Below, in pieces: positions 7,673-17,470 of a stretch of 64,000 nucleotides of DNA. The translations under genes and the position numbers were made by a program. The DNA is from DASQFI01 sp035633215 (GTDB lineage: Bacteria; Acidobacteriota; Vicinamibacteria; Vicinamibacterales; SCN-69-37). Positions within the stretch are counted from its first letter, which is position 1, and every line of letters starts with the position of its first letter. The notes below the pieces were generated by a model that had not been told where the DNA came from, did not search any database, and saw only the letters and a program-made list of their open reading frames with translations. The stretch covers positions 1 through 64,000 of the forward strand of contig DASQFI010000010.1 in the NCBI GenBank assembly GCA_035633215.1, written 5' to 3'.

Positions 7673-10513
7673 CTACCAGTCGAGCCGGAAACCCACACGC
7701 GCGATGCACGGCGGGACGATGACGAGCGGCTGCAGGAAGGTCGCGGTCTCCCAACTCAAGTTCTGCTCAGGGTTCGCGTTGAAGGCGTTGAAGACGTCCA
7801 CGAACCCCGTCAGACGACGACCGCCGGGCAGGCGGATGACCTTCTCGACGCGGACGTCCACGAGCGTGACGTGACGCTGGCGCCTCGTGCCGACCGGCTC
7901 GGCAAGAACGCGAATCGTGCCGTAGTTGAGCGTGGTCCTGAGCGTGCGGCCGAACGGCTGGCCGGACTGGTGCCTGACGAACGGCGTGACGAACAGTCCC
8001 CACGGACCGGCGTACGTACCGTGGGCCTTGAAGGACCAGTCACGATAGACATGGCGGCCGCGCGCGTCCGTATTGATGAGGTCGTTCGGCGTCGCCGGGT
8101 ACTCGTTGGCTCGCACCGGCTGCCCGAGATACCCGCCCGCGTGGTCGCGGTTCCACATGTGCGCAAACGACGCGAGGAGCGACCAGCGCCGGCTGAACCG
8201 CCGCCGCGCCACTACTTCCCATGTCAGGGTCTCGCTGTCACCGTACGGCGCATTCCGAACGACGATCCCGCTTTGTCCGACGAGGTCCGGGCGTAGCTCG
8301 AAGACCCGGATGTCCGCGCCGTCGTCGCTGGTTCCAAATGCGGCGTCAGGTCCCGGATCTCGCCGCGTCACGGGGACCGTGAAGGCCTCGAACGGCCAGG
8401 AGGCTCGCTGACGCCCGCCCTGCTGCCGTTCGCCACGCCAGACCAGGCCGGTTCCGACGAAAAGACCGGCGACGGCCTCCTGATCCACGCGGACGGTCCA
8501 CTCGCGAAGGTACGCCAGCTCGAGGTTCGGGTCGATTGACCCTTCAGACTCGCCTCCGCGTGTCTCCAGCAGATCGAACTCCTCGCCCGGCTGCCACAGG
8601 CGGTCGCCATTCGCATCCGCCCATTTGAACCGCTGCCACCACACACGCCCATTCCTGTTCACGTTGAACCCCAGGTCGAGCCCAGGCGGCAGCCAGTAAG
8701 TACCGTAGCTCGTCTTGAAGACCGTCCGGCCGTCTCCACTGAGGTCGACGATCGCGGCGAGCCGCGGCGCGGCCGCATTCCAGGCGGCGACGTTCGGCAC
8801 GGCGTCGAACAGCCGCGGCGTCGGGTTGAAGCGGCCGGCCGGATGCGCCTGCGAAGGGAGGAAGACACGGAAGCGATCGAAGCGGACGCCCAGGTTGATG
8901 GTCACGCGATCGTGGACCTGCCACCTGTCACTGGCGTAGGCCGCGTACCACGACTGTCCGCTCTCGGACCTCGAGGGCGTCTGAAAGAGGTAGACCTGGC
9001 GCGGCGTGCCGTTCTCGGTCACGTGCAGCACGTCGCCAGGGTACGCATGCAGCCAGCGCTCGGCGACTGTCCACCGCTGAAGCTGAACGCCCGCCGTGAG
9101 CTCGTGGCGCCCGCCCCAGCCCTCCCGGAGGTAGCTGACCGATCCGTACGCCTCATCGACTCGGGGGTCTTCACGCCAGTCGCGGTTTCCGCCCGAAACC
9201 TCGGGCCGCAACAGATCTTCCGTTCGTGGCGACGAGCCGTTTGGGCGTTCGGCGCGACTCCTGGCGAACTGGCCTACGCGCGCTTCGACGTATACCGCTC
9301 GACCGGCGATGGCGTTCCACTCGGCTTTCCAGACCAGTCCGGTGGCCAACTGATCCAGCGTAGAGTCGACGCTCGTGTTCAGCGCTGTGGATGGGCTGAG
9401 GAACCCGTCGAGCCGGATTGGCTGCCGGTGGCGGCCGCCCTGCGCGAACCCGACGATCTGGTGGCCGTCCCTGATGCGCCACGTGGCTTTGCCCATGATC
9501 GACGTCACGCGGTTATCGATCGGTGCCACCGGGAAGCTGACCTGTCGTGCCGACGACCCATGGTCGCGCACCGACCCGTACCACCACAGCAGATCTCTCC
9601 GGATATACCCGCCGATATCGCCGTTCACGTCGTGATACTGGAGCAGCCGGTTCGTCTCGCTCGCCGGCAGCCCGTCGGCGACCGGCGCACCGCGTCCCGC
9701 CTGATTGGCGTCGATGTTGTGCCCTTGCCAGGCAGGATTCTCGTAGCCGGCGTACGCCGTGCCCGTGTAGCGATTCCCACCGGACTTGGTGACGACCTGC
9801 AGCTGGACACCCGGCGCCTTCGCCTCCGGGCCGAAGGCGCCGGTGCCGACCGAGACGTCGGCGAAGGTGCCGTAGTCGAGCAGCCAGCCGGGCGGGTTGC
9901 TCCCGACGACAGCGATGCCTTCGATCATCGCGGCGCTGTAGCCGTTCGTCCCATACGCGCTCCACGGGCCCGGGGCGAAGGCCGTGCTCCCCCCGACGTC
10001 AGAACGCGTGAGCTGCACGGCCGGCGCTGCCGCGAGAATCGCAGCCAGTGTCCTGTTGCCGGGAAGACGGGCCAGCTCGCTGGCGTCGAAGACAGTCGAA
10101 ATATTGGTGGAGCGCCGGTCGACGACGGCCGCGCCGCCCTCGACGGTCACGGTTTGCTGGTGCCGGGCCGGGCCGAGTGTGACGTTCACCGTCCTCGTGA
10201 CGCCCAGGCTCACGACAATGCCCTCGCGCCGCGCGGTTTCGAAGCCGTCGAACGCGAACGTCAACACGTACCGGCCGGGAGCGAGCGTCGGAAAGCGATA
10301 AGAGCCGTCCTGCGCCGACGTCTTCTCAGAAGCGACCAGCAGCGAATCGCCGGCCGCGGTGACGATCACGCCTGCGAGAACCGCTCCGGTCGTATCCAGC
10401 ACTCGGCCCTCGGCGGCGCCGGTCGTCGTGCCGATCGTCTGGGCAAGTCCGGCCGGCGCGTGCAGAAGCACACACAGCATGAACTGAACGAGAACGCTGC
10501 GCGGTCGGACCAC
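7673..10513 (-). CDS. Oar-like TonB-dependent receptor with carboxypeptidase-like N-domain
   Basis: A 946-residue outer-membrane protein. It has a signal peptide (VLVQFMLCVLLHAPAGLAQ), then a carboxypeptidase-regulatory-like domain (GRVLDTTGAVLAGVIVTA), a plug domain, and a long beta-barrel rich in alternating aromatic strands ending in RVGFRLDW, a typical C-terminal barrel strand with a final aromatic. The family imports or exports large molecules using TonB energy. I chose GTG 10513 because GAGGGGAGG lies immediately upstream and the signal peptide then starts normally; ATG codons at 10573 and 10558 would add an Arg/Gly-rich leader lacking signal character. No TonB or ExbBD gene is in the window. 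Confidence 0.88.
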   Translation of the reverse strand: MVRPRSVLVQFMLCVLLHAPAGLAQTIGTTTGAAEGRVLDTTGAVLAGVIVTAAGDSLLVASEKTSAQDGSYRFPTLAPGRYVLTFAFDGFETARREGIVVSLGVTRTVNVTLGPARHQQTVTVEGGAAVVDRRSTNISTVFDASELARLPGNRTLAAILAAAPAVQLTRSDVGGSTAFAPGPWSAYGTNGYSAAMIEGIAVVGSNPPGWLLDYGTFADVSVGTGAFGPEAKAPGVQLQVVTKSGGNRYTGTAYAGYENPAWQGHNIDANQAGRGAPVADGLPASETNRLLQYHDVNGDIGGYIRRDLLWWYGSVRDHGSSARQVSFPVAPIDNRVTSIMGKATWRIRDGHQIVGFAQGGRHRQPIRLDGFLSPSTALNTSVDSTLDQLATGLVWKAEWNAIAGRAVYVEARVGQFARSRAERPNGSSPRTEDLLRPEVSGGNRDWREDPRVDEAYGSVSYLREGWGGRHELTAGVQLQRWTVAERWLHAYPGDVLHVTENGTPRQVYLFQTPSRSESGQSWYAAYASDRWQVHDRVTINLGVRFDRFRVFLPSQAHPAGRFNPTPRLFDAVPNVAAWNAAAPRLAAIVDLSGDGRTVFKTSYGTYWLPPGLDLGFNVNRNGRVWWQRFKWADANGDRLWQPGEEFDLLETRGGESEGSIDPNLELAYLREWTVRVDQEAVAGLFVGTGLVWRGERQQGGRQRASWPFEAFTVPVTRRDPGPDAAFGTSDDGADIRVFELRPDLVGQSGIVVRNAPYGDSETLTWEVVARRRFSRRWSLLASFAHMWNRDHAGGYLGQPVRANEYPATPNDLINTDARGRHVYRDWSFKAHGTYAGPWGLFVTPFVRHQSGQPFGRTLRTTLNYGTIRVLAEPVGTRRQRHVTLVDVRVEKVIRLPGGRRLTGFVDVFNAFNANPEQNLSWETATFLQPLVIVPPCIARVGFRLDW

Positions 10514-10586
10514 GTTCCTCCCCTCGCTTCGCCAGCCGCCCTGGATCGGTGGGGACATTCTAGGAGAAAACACCAGGGAGGACCGG

Positions 10587-10652
10587 GATCGGACGGCCCG
10601 GCGTCCGCCGGCAGCCTTGTCCGGTTGTCGGCGCGATGGTGTTTTGACCTGT
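10587..10652 (+). repeat. Conserved upstream repeat of TolB-like lipoprotein copy 1
   Basis: This leader contains CCGGCAGCCTTGTCCGGTTG (10609-10628) and GGTGTTTTGACC, and it recurs in front of the two related genes at about 12898-12947 and 17401-17470. The conservation up to the start codon shows that the duplicated unit included its promoter. I do not see confident -35/-10 boxes. Confidence 0.55.
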
Positions 10653-11645
10653 ATGGCAGACGCATCGCTGAATCAATGGCGGCGCCAAACGGCGCTTGCG
10701 CTTTCCGCAGTCTTCGGAGTCCTGCTCGTCTCGTGCGACGAGCGTGCCCTGCCGACGCAGCCGACCGGTAGGGGGTCATTAGTACCACAGGGCCCGCAGG
10801 CAACACGATCCACCGGTCCGATCGCGTTCGTGAGCGACCGCGATGGCACAGAAAGGATCTACCTCGCCAATGAGGACGGCTCAGTCGTCACGCCACTGGT
10901 CGCGACGAAGACGGAATCCAGGTTTGTGCTCAGCATGCCCGCGTGGGCGAAAGACGGACGTCAGATTGCCTACTCGACAGGGCGGGACATCCGTGTGATT
11001 GGCGTGGACGGCTCCGGCGATCGTGTCATTGCCCGTGGCATGTTCCCGGCGTGGTCGCCAGACGGACGGACGCTCGTGTTCAGGGGGACCTCCTCCAGCG
11101 GCACCAGGCTCGAACTCGTGAATGTTGATGGCTCGAACCTGCGTACCCTGCTCGACGACGGTGGGTATGCCTCGTACCCGAAATGGTCACCGGACGGTCA
11201 GAAGATCCTCTACGTGATGGATGCCGGATATGTCGAGACATGCTTTGGGCTGTGGACCGTGAACGCCGACGGCTCCGGCGCACGGCAGCTCGGCGGGCCG
11301 GGCGTTGGTCCCCTTGGTCGCCCCACGGGCTGGTGCGTGGGGGAGACCCTAAATGACGGCCTGTGGCCAGCCTGGTCGCCTGACGGCTCCGAGATTGCCT
11401 TCGTGAGCGCGCTTTCCATCCACGTCGTCCGGGCCGATGGCTCCGGCCGACGTCTTCGAGTGCCCGCTCCCGCGGCCCATCCGGACTGGACGCCGGACGG
11501 ACGGCTGATCTACACGAAGGGTCCGTGGGATGGTCCCAGGAGGATCTTCATCAGCGACGGCGGTACCGAGCGACAACTGATCCCGGATGCGACGGCGCCG
11601 GCTCGCCCGTCGTACAGCGACAGCCAGGCCGTGTGGCTGAGGTAG
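10653..11645 (+). CDS. TolB-like beta-propeller (PD40) lipoprotein, intact copy
   Basis: A 330-residue lipoprotein starting at ATG 10653: signal helix and lipobox LLVSC, then Thr/Pro linker, then WD40-like/PD40 blades marked by AWAKDG, AWSPDG, KWSPDG, AWSPDG and DWTPDG, each followed by a short beta strand such as QIAYS or KILYV. Such propellers usually act as periplasmic protein-protein interaction platforms, as in TolB; the partner here is unknown. It is the only undamaged member of three copies in the window (others at 12948 and 17471). A 26-base stretch just downstream (11653-11678) reappears downstream of the third copy, showing that the duplicated block extended past the stop codon. Confidence 0.8.
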   Translation: MADASLNQWRRQTALALSAVFGVLLVSCDERALPTQPTGRGSLVPQGPQATRSTGPIAFVSDRDGTERIYLANEDGSVVTPLVATKTESRFVLSMPAWAKDGRQIAYSTGRDIRVIGVDGSGDRVIARGMFPAWSPDGRTLVFRGTSSSGTRLELVNVDGSNLRTLLDDGGYASYPKWSPDGQKILYVMDAGYVETCFGLWTVNADGSGARQLGGPGVGPLGRPTGWCVGETLNDGLWPAWSPDGSEIAFVSALSIHVVRADGSGRRLRVPAPAAHPDWTPDGRLIYTKGPWDGPRRIFISDGGTERQLIPDATAPARPSYSDSQAVWLR

Positions 11646-11710
11646 GTGCAACACGGTGCCCATCGTCACGCTGGAGCATCTCGTTGGGGGTCATGAGGCG
11701 CGAGGAAACC

Positions 11711-12877
11711 ATGCTATCTGGATCCAGTCGCTCGAATCTCGGCATTCTGCTTGTATTCATCGGCCTTTTGGCGGCCTGCGGTGATGACAAGTCGCCAACG
11801 GGTCCCACGCCACCCAACCCCAATGTCGGACCAATCGGACCACCACCCGGCCAGCCGGCGTTAACCAGGCTCCGTGTTGACGGGCCCTCGCAGCTCCCGC
11901 CCGGCGAAAGCGCGCAGTACACCGCTATCGCCACCTTCGCTGACGGATCGAGTCGCGATGTTACGCGTGAGGCAAAGTGGAGCACGACGAATGAGTCGGT
12001 GCTCGCAGTGACCGGCCAGGGCCTCGTGACAGCTCGCTCCGCCGGAGAAGCGACTGTACACGCCGACTTCGGGAACGCCGGCTATCTCGCTCAGGGACGG
12101 ACGGTCCTCGCCGTGCCGGCCGGACGATTCAGGTTCAGCGTGAGTGTGACGGAAGACCAGGTGACGGCGCCGATCCTCAATGCGCGCGTCGAGGTCATTT
12201 CAGAACCTGGCGGACTCTCGGGGACGACAAACTGGGACGGCGGAGTCACGCTGTATGGCGTACCTCCGGATTTTCAGCTGCGAGTCACGAAAGACGGCTA
12301 CCAACCGCTCGTGCAGTCGATTCACCTCACTCCGCAAAAATGCTGCGCGGTTTGGTTGCAGATGGTTCCGACAGGTGAGCGGATCGATCTTCGCGGCCGG
12401 TACCAATTGACGATCAGCAGCGGCACTTGCACGAGCGGCGGCGGGCTGCCCGACGCGGTGAAGACCCGCACGTACACCGCGAGGATCTGGAACGCCGGCT
12501 TGATGGCGCACGTCGAGCTTCGCGGAGCCGATTTCGCCGTCGAGTGGTGTCCCATCTGCAATGAAACCAGAGGGAATGGCTTCATGGGCCAGTACCAGGC
12601 CCTCGACGGCCGCTTCACACTGATCGAGTACGGTCCTCCGGAGGAAGATGCGTCCTACGAAACCCGTGGCGTCTATCCGAATGTTGCGGAGCGTCTGCCT
12701 GACGGCAGGTTGCTGTCCATCTCCGGCCGCGCGATCGTCACGCCAACGGCTCAGGGGTTCTCGGGAACGCTGGACGGATCGATCGCCATCTACGATTCGC
12801 TTTCTATCCTGAACAGAGCAGGCCGGGTGCTCGCGTCGTGCAGATCCGCCACGCACGCGTTCACCCTCGTCCGCTAG
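11711..12877 (+). CDS. Secreted lipoprotein with Ig-like (Big2) domain, second paralogue
   Basis: A 388-residue predicted lipoprotein beginning at ATG 11711, with a signal helix and lipobox LLAAC followed by an Asp/Pro/Asn-rich linker. A Big2-like Ig domain follows (QLPPGESAQYTAIATFADGS), then a carboxypeptidase-regulatory-like fold (residues about 150-225) and the same unassigned C-terminal beta domain as the gene at 3928 (RGNGFMGQYQALDGRFTL aligns with its RGNGFAGRLWTYERVDF). An in-frame ATG at 11693 would add six charged residues before the signal and is less likely. It sits between copies 1 and 2 of the TolB-like lipoproteins, so the block may specify a surface complex. Function unknown. 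Confidence 0.75.
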   Translation: MLSGSSRSNLGILLVFIGLLAACGDDKSPTGPTPPNPNVGPIGPPPGQPALTRLRVDGPSQLPPGESAQYTAIATFADGSSRDVTREAKWSTTNESVLAVTGQGLVTARSAGEATVHADFGNAGYLAQGRTVLAVPAGRFRFSVSVTEDQVTAPILNARVEVISEPGGLSGTTNWDGGVTLYGVPPDFQLRVTKDGYQPLVQSIHLTPQKCCAVWLQMVPTGERIDLRGRYQLTISSGTCTSGGGLPDAVKTRTYTARIWNAGLMAHVELRGADFAVEWCPICNETRGNGFMGQYQALDGRFTLIEYGPPEEDASYETRGVYPNVAERLPDGRLLSISGRAIVTPTAQGFSGTLDGSIAIYDSLSILNRAGRVLASCRSATHAFTLVR

Positions 12878-12947
12878 AGCCGTCCTCGCGGCCTCCGTCC
12901 GCCGGCAGCCTTGTCCGGTTGTCGCTCCCACGGTGTTTTGACCGGGT

Positions 12948-13925
12948 ATGACAGGCACATCGCAGAATCGATGGCGGCGTCAGACGGTAGTCGCGGGTTC
13001 GGTGGTCCTCGGGCTCCTGCTCGTTTCGTGCGACGAGCGCGCCCTGCCGACGCAGCCCACCGGCCCGACACCGGGCCCGCAGGCTCCACGATCCACCGGT
13101 CCCATTGCGTTCGTGAGCGACCGCGATGGCACGGACCGGATCTACCTCGCCAATGAGGACGGCTCGGTGGTCACGCCGCTGGCCGTGGGCTCGCAGCCCG
13201 CGTGGGCCAAGGACGGACGTCAGATTGCGTTTTCGGCAGGGCTGAACATCCATGTGATTGGCGTGGACGGCTCCGGCGATCGCGTCATTGCCGGCCGTGG
13301 CCAGGAACCGGCGTGGTCGCCGGACGGACGGTCGCTCGTGTTCTTGAGCTGGCGCGGCGACTCCGAGATCGACGTCGTGAACCTCGACGGCTCGAACCGG
13401 CGTTCCCTATTCAACAGCGGTGGCTATGGCTCGGCCCGTCCGAAATGGTCACCGGACGGACAGCGGATTTTGTTCGTCATGGGCACGTCGTATCAGGACT
13501 GGTGCTTTGGGTTGTGGACCATGAACGCCGACGGCTCCGGCGCCCGGCAGCTCGGCGGGCCGGGCGTTGGTCGCCCCTCGGCCAGTTGCTGATTCGCAGA
13601 GGAGGCCTCCCTCAGTGACGGCAACTGGCCAGCCTGGTCGCCTGACGGCTCCGAGATTGCCTTCGTGAGCGATAGAGGGGGGTCAGCCCAGTTTTCCATC
13701 CACGTCGTCCGGGCGGATGGCTCCGGCCGGCATCTTCGAGTGCCAGCTCCCGCCTTCGATCCGGACTGGACGCCGGATGGACGGCTGATTTACACGAAGG
13801 GTCCGCACGATGGTCCCAGGAGGATCTTCATAAGCGACGGCGGTACCGAGCGACAACTGATCCCGGACGCGACCGCACCGGTACGTCCGTCGTACCGCGA
13901 CAGCCAGGCCGTGTGGCTGAGGTAG
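12948..13925 (+). pseudogene. TolB-like lipoprotein copy 2, interrupted by in-frame TGA
   Basis: The same architecture as the intact copy at 10653: lipobox LLVSC, then the same PD40 blades. A TGA at 13590-13592 replaces the TGG (Trp) present at the equivalent place in copy 3 (18120-18122). The reading frame then continues without shift to a normal stop at 13923-13925 and encodes the remaining two blades (WSPDGSEIAFVS and DWTPDGRLIYTKG). The lesion is therefore a single G-to-A change. It may be a recent nonsense mutation, an assembly error, or readthrough; the downstream part has a good coding pattern, so the event is recent. Confidence 0.75.
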
Positions 13926-14029
13926 GCGCTCGTTCGAATCGGCCCGGGCATCGCGATTCGCACAGCACCCCTGGTCGACTACTATGAACTCCTGCTCAGA
14001 TAGAGGCGTGGCCTGATCGAGGACGACAC

Positions 14030-16504
14030 ATGGATGGTCTGCTCCACGATCTTCGCAACGGCCTGCGCCAGGTCAGGCGCACACCCGTTCTGACGTTCGT
14101 GATCGCCGGGGTGCTGGCGATCGGTATCGGCGCGAACACCGCCCTCCTCACGCTGCTGGACGCGCTGCTGTTGCGCGCCCCGGCTGGCGTAGAAGACGGG
14201 CGTGGTCTCGTACGTGTCTCATCACTGATCCGCATCAGCGCGAGCCGTGATCCGTTCTCAGGAGGCATGTCCTACCCCGACTTCCTCGCGTTTCGGGAGC
14301 GCCGCGACGTCTTCGCCGGTCTGGCGGCTGCACGGACGCTGCGGGTGGCTGTCGGGGGTGAACGGGGCACGACACCGCGCCTGGCGACGCTGGTCAGTTC
14401 CGAGTACTTCTCGGTGTTGCAACCGCGGCTTGCACTAGGCAGCGTGTTCGTGCCCGAAGACGACGAGCGCCCGCCGCCGCGCGCGCAGGCCGTGTTGAGT
14501 CATTCGTTTTGGACGCGCGAGGTGGGCGGCCGCGAGGACGTGGTCGGACGTGCAATCGACGTCAACGGCGTACCCGTGACGGTGATCGGCGTGACGGCGG
14601 ACCCTTTCGTCGGCGTCGGGGTGCCGGACGATGACGAGCTTCCCGACATGTGGCTGCCGGTGTCGCTGCAATCGACGCTGTTCCCGGAAGGCGGCGGCGT
14701 GCGCGCCTCGCGCGAATCGACGAGGTTCAATGTATACGGGCGGCTCGCGTCGGCGATGACGCTCGACGGCGCGACTGCCGCGGCAGCGACGATCGCGGCT
14801 CGCCTCGAGCCCATGAGCCCGCCGCGGGACAGTCCGTACCGGCGCGTCGGCGTCCGGGTCAGCCGGCTGCGCGCCGAGGAATCCGCAGGCGATGTCCTGG
14901 CTACGGTTGGCCTGGCTGGGGGGCTGTTGAGCGGGCTGCTGCTGTTGCTCGCCTGCGCCAACGCCAGCAATCTGCTTCTCGCGCACGCCGTCGTCCGGCG
15001 CCGGGAGATCGGCGTCAAGCTCGCGCTCGGCGCGAGTCGGGGGCGCATCGTGCGCCAGCTTCTGACGGAAGCGCTGTTGATCGCATTGCTCGCCGCCGCG
15101 ATCGGATTCGTGCTCCTGGTCTGGCTGCGGACCGTGTTCGAGGGCGTGCTCACGTTCGCGATCGATCTTTCGCCTCGGCCGCACGTGCTCCTCGTGACAG
15201 CCGGCATTGCCGTGCTGACCGGAATCGCGTTCGGCGTTGTCCCGGCACTGCACGGAACGCAGGCGAGCGTGTCGGACACGCTGAAAACGGGTGGCGCCGG
15301 CATTGACCTGCGGAGGTCACGGCTGCTGCGAGCGTTTGTCGTCGCGCAGGTCACGCTCAGCCTGCCGCTGCTGATGACCGCGGCGTTGTTCGGCGCGACC
15401 ATCCATTCGTGGAACCGGGCGGACCTCGGCTTCACGGCCAGCGAGGACGTGCTGGGTGTGAAATTCGATTTCGATCTGGCCGGTTACACGGCGGAGCGTG
15501 CGGACGCGTCGATCGAGGCCTTACGGGAACGCGTCGCAACACTGCCCGGCGTGCGGGCAGTCGCAGTCGCGAGCTACTCGCCATTGTTCGGCGGCACCCT
15601 GCGTCGCGTGGAGTTGCCTTCCAGAGAAGCCACCAGGCACGACGTTTCGCGCTTGCGCGTCGTCGAAGCGGATCCTGCGTACTTCACCGCATTGGGAATA
15701 CCGATCGTGCGTGGACGCGGCCTCGATGACGGTGACGTCGTGGGCGCGCCGCTGGTTGCGGTGGTGGGCGAGGACTTCGCGCGCGCGGTGTGGCCGGGCG
15801 ACGACCCGCTCGGCCGCACAGTGCACACGAGTGTCGACACGACACGCACGCCCGTGGCGGTCACGGTGGTCGGCGTTGCGGGCGCCGTTCGCTCGTCGCC
15901 AGATGGATCCAACGATTACCGCTATGCATACGTGGCGAGGAGGCAGATCCCCCACAGATCGGCCGGCCTGCTCGTCCTGCGGACATCCGGTGATGCGGCC
16001 GGGCTCATACCGGCTCTTCGCAGGAGCATCCTGCAGCTCGATTCCCGGCTACCGATCGCCGCACTGCAGACCTTCGAGCAGGCGCGGCGCGCAGGCCTGA
16101 GAGAAATGCTGGGCGTCGTCGCGATCGCTCGCGCCGCGGCGTGGCTTGCGCTCGGGCTGGCGTGCCTCGGTGTCTACTCCATTGTCGCGTTCACCGTGGC
16201 GCAACGGGGTCGCGAAGTGGCGATTCGGATGGCACTCGGCGCACGGGCATCCACCGTTATCACGCTGTTCGTGCGACAGGGTACCCAACTGGCGCTGTAC
16301 GGCATCGTCCTCGGCGTACCATTCGGCCTGGCGGTCCGGCTCGCGTTGAGCAACGCGTTGGGTGCCGTCGGGTTCTCCACGGGGACGGTGTTGACGCTCG
16401 CAGGGGTCGCGCTCATTCTGCTGCTGACGGCGACGGCAGCCAGCCTCCTTCCAGCCCGGCGAGCCGCGCGCGTGCAACCGATCCACCTGCTGCGCGCGGA
16501 GTGA
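14030..16504 (+). CDS. ADOP-family FtsX/MacB-like permease
   Basis: An 824-residue inner-membrane protein with the duplicated permease layout: N-terminal TM (about 22-46), periplasmic domain, FtsX block (from about 297) containing IGVKLALGASRGRI, second periplasmic domain, and C-terminal FtsX block (from about 698) containing VAIRMALGARASTV, ending in PARRAARVQPIHLLRAE, a typical family tail. No PadR regulator or ATPase gene is adjacent. It lies between copies 2 and 3 of the TolB-like lipoproteins, so it may have been carried there with the duplicated block. Substrate unknown; the periplasmic domains suggest mechanotransmission or export rather than a classical transport pore. Confidence 0.85.
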   Translation: MDGLLHDLRNGLRQVRRTPVLTFVIAGVLAIGIGANTALLTLLDALLLRAPAGVEDGRGLVRVSSLIRISASRDPFSGGMSYPDFLAFRERRDVFAGLAAARTLRVAVGGERGTTPRLATLVSSEYFSVLQPRLALGSVFVPEDDERPPPRAQAVLSHSFWTREVGGREDVVGRAIDVNGVPVTVIGVTADPFVGVGVPDDDELPDMWLPVSLQSTLFPEGGGVRASRESTRFNVYGRLASAMTLDGATAAAATIAARLEPMSPPRDSPYRRVGVRVSRLRAEESAGDVLATVGLAGGLLSGLLLLLACANASNLLLAHAVVRRREIGVKLALGASRGRIVRQLLTEALLIALLAAAIGFVLLVWLRTVFEGVLTFAIDLSPRPHVLLVTAGIAVLTGIAFGVVPALHGTQASVSDTLKTGGAGIDLRRSRLLRAFVVAQVTLSLPLLMTAALFGATIHSWNRADLGFTASEDVLGVKFDFDLAGYTAERADASIEALRERVATLPGVRAVAVASYSPLFGGTLRRVELPSREATRHDVSRLRVVEADPAYFTALGIPIVRGRGLDDGDVVGAPLVAVVGEDFARAVWPGDDPLGRTVHTSVDTTRTPVAVTVVGVAGAVRSSPDGSNDYRYAYVARRQIPHRSAGLLVLRTSGDAAGLIPALRRSILQLDSRLPIAALQTFEQARRAGLREMLGVVAIARAAAWLALGLACLGVYSIVAFTVAQRGREVAIRMALGARASTVITLFVRQGTQLALYGIVLGVPFGLAVRLALSNALGAVGFSTGTVLTLAGVALILLLTATAASLLPARRAARVQPIHLLRAE

Positions 16505-16734
16505 TCCAGCGGTTCACCTCAACGGTCGCCATGTAGGCGCCTCACCAAGCCACATGTCCGTACAATCCACGGCGATCCCGGTGGCGCTCGCTTGGCACGC
16601 GTCTCGGCCCCTATGAAGTCGCCGCCCTGATCGGCGCGGCAAGAATGGGTTGAGATCTGTGTACAGGGTGTTTGCGTCCCGAATTCGCCGCAGCCCGGTG
16701 CATGCAAGAATTCGGGCTATTGAGGTCTTGCTGT

Positions 16735-17130
16735 ATGAATTCCGCCGCCGGTATCCGTTCACTTCTGTGGCTCAGGACAATTACCGTTGCGCTTATCACA
16801 TCAGCCGCCTGGGGCTGTGGCGGCTCGAATCCGAGTCCAACTTCGCCCGGAGATCGGCTGCGAGCCTAGGCGAGGCATCTAACGAAGTCCGATTCTTTAT
16901 CGTTGATCTCAGGGACTTCGTCGAAGCACTTCTGCTGGGCACTGGGCCCTACAAGTCGCAGCTCGACGGCGGCTGTGGATTCGCCACATGCGACGTGCTG
17001 AATGGGTTTGCGCGCGGAGTCACCGTGCGCGGCCGAGCGTGGTCGGGCTTTGCCGGTGCAAACTGGACGCAATTCGAGGCGTCCTGTCACAGATCCCTGC
17101 GGCGACAGACGACGTCGCCGGGGGTTCGTC
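16735..17130 (+). pseudogene. Decayed secreted lipoprotein gene
   Basis: ATG 16735 opens a convincing lipoprotein signal (hydrophobic helix, then SAAWGCGGSNPSPTSP), but the frame stops at 16867-16869. In another forward frame, about 16878-17127, the DNA encodes a protein-like stretch (EVRFFIVDLRDFVEALLLG and GGCGFATCDVLNGFARGV) that looks like the continuation of a secreted protein. The two parts are separated by stop and frame changes, so I read this as the remains of one lipoprotein gene. Its family is not identified; a secreted metalloprotease-like protein is one guess. Confidence 0.5.
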
Positions 17131-17149
17131 AGCCACCGCACGTGCCGGC

Positions 17150-17410
17150 AGCCCCATTCGACGAGCTTCGTCGCCGCGCGCGCGCTGGCGGCCTCAAGCG
17201 CGAACGCGGCCAGCACGCGACGACGAACACGCGATCGATCCGCCGGCCCTTCGAGAAACTTCGGCGTGACTCGTTCGAGATCGCGCTCGAGCGGCCGGAC
17301 ATCGGCGACGGATGTGAGCCGCGCCGCCACTTCTGTATAGTGGCCCGCGCTGTGCTCGCCGAACCATTCCTCGACCCACGCTCGTTGAGCGCCAGGCGCC
17401 GGGATCGGAC
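17150..17410 (-). pseudogene. Remnant of a cytoplasmic helical-repeat protein
   Basis: On the minus strand, from about 17400 down to 17150, the DNA reads as a well-composed helical protein segment (WVEEWFGEHSAGHYTEVAAR, then LERDLERVTPKFLEG, then LAAFALEAASARAATKLVEW). This resembles the N-terminal part of acidobacterial TPR-type proteins. Downstream the frame runs into non-coding sequence, and upstream it merges into the leader of the TolB-like copy 3. It therefore appears truncated at both ends. Identification rests on composition and pattern memory only. Confidence 0.4.
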
Positions 17411-17470
17411 GCGGCCTCCGTCGGCCGGCAGCCTTGTCCGGTTGTCGCCCCCACGGTGTTTTGACCGGGT

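Noticed and set aside
8843..10771. 642-codon plus-strand frame
   Set aside because: Lies antisense to the TonB-dependent receptor, has Arg-rich composition without domains; a shadow caused by GC-rich codon usage.
13590..13592. Selenocysteine at the in-frame TGA of TolB copy 2
   Set aside because: The equivalent codon in copy 3 is TGG (Trp), not Cys, and no selenoprotein family is involved; a nonsense change is simpler.
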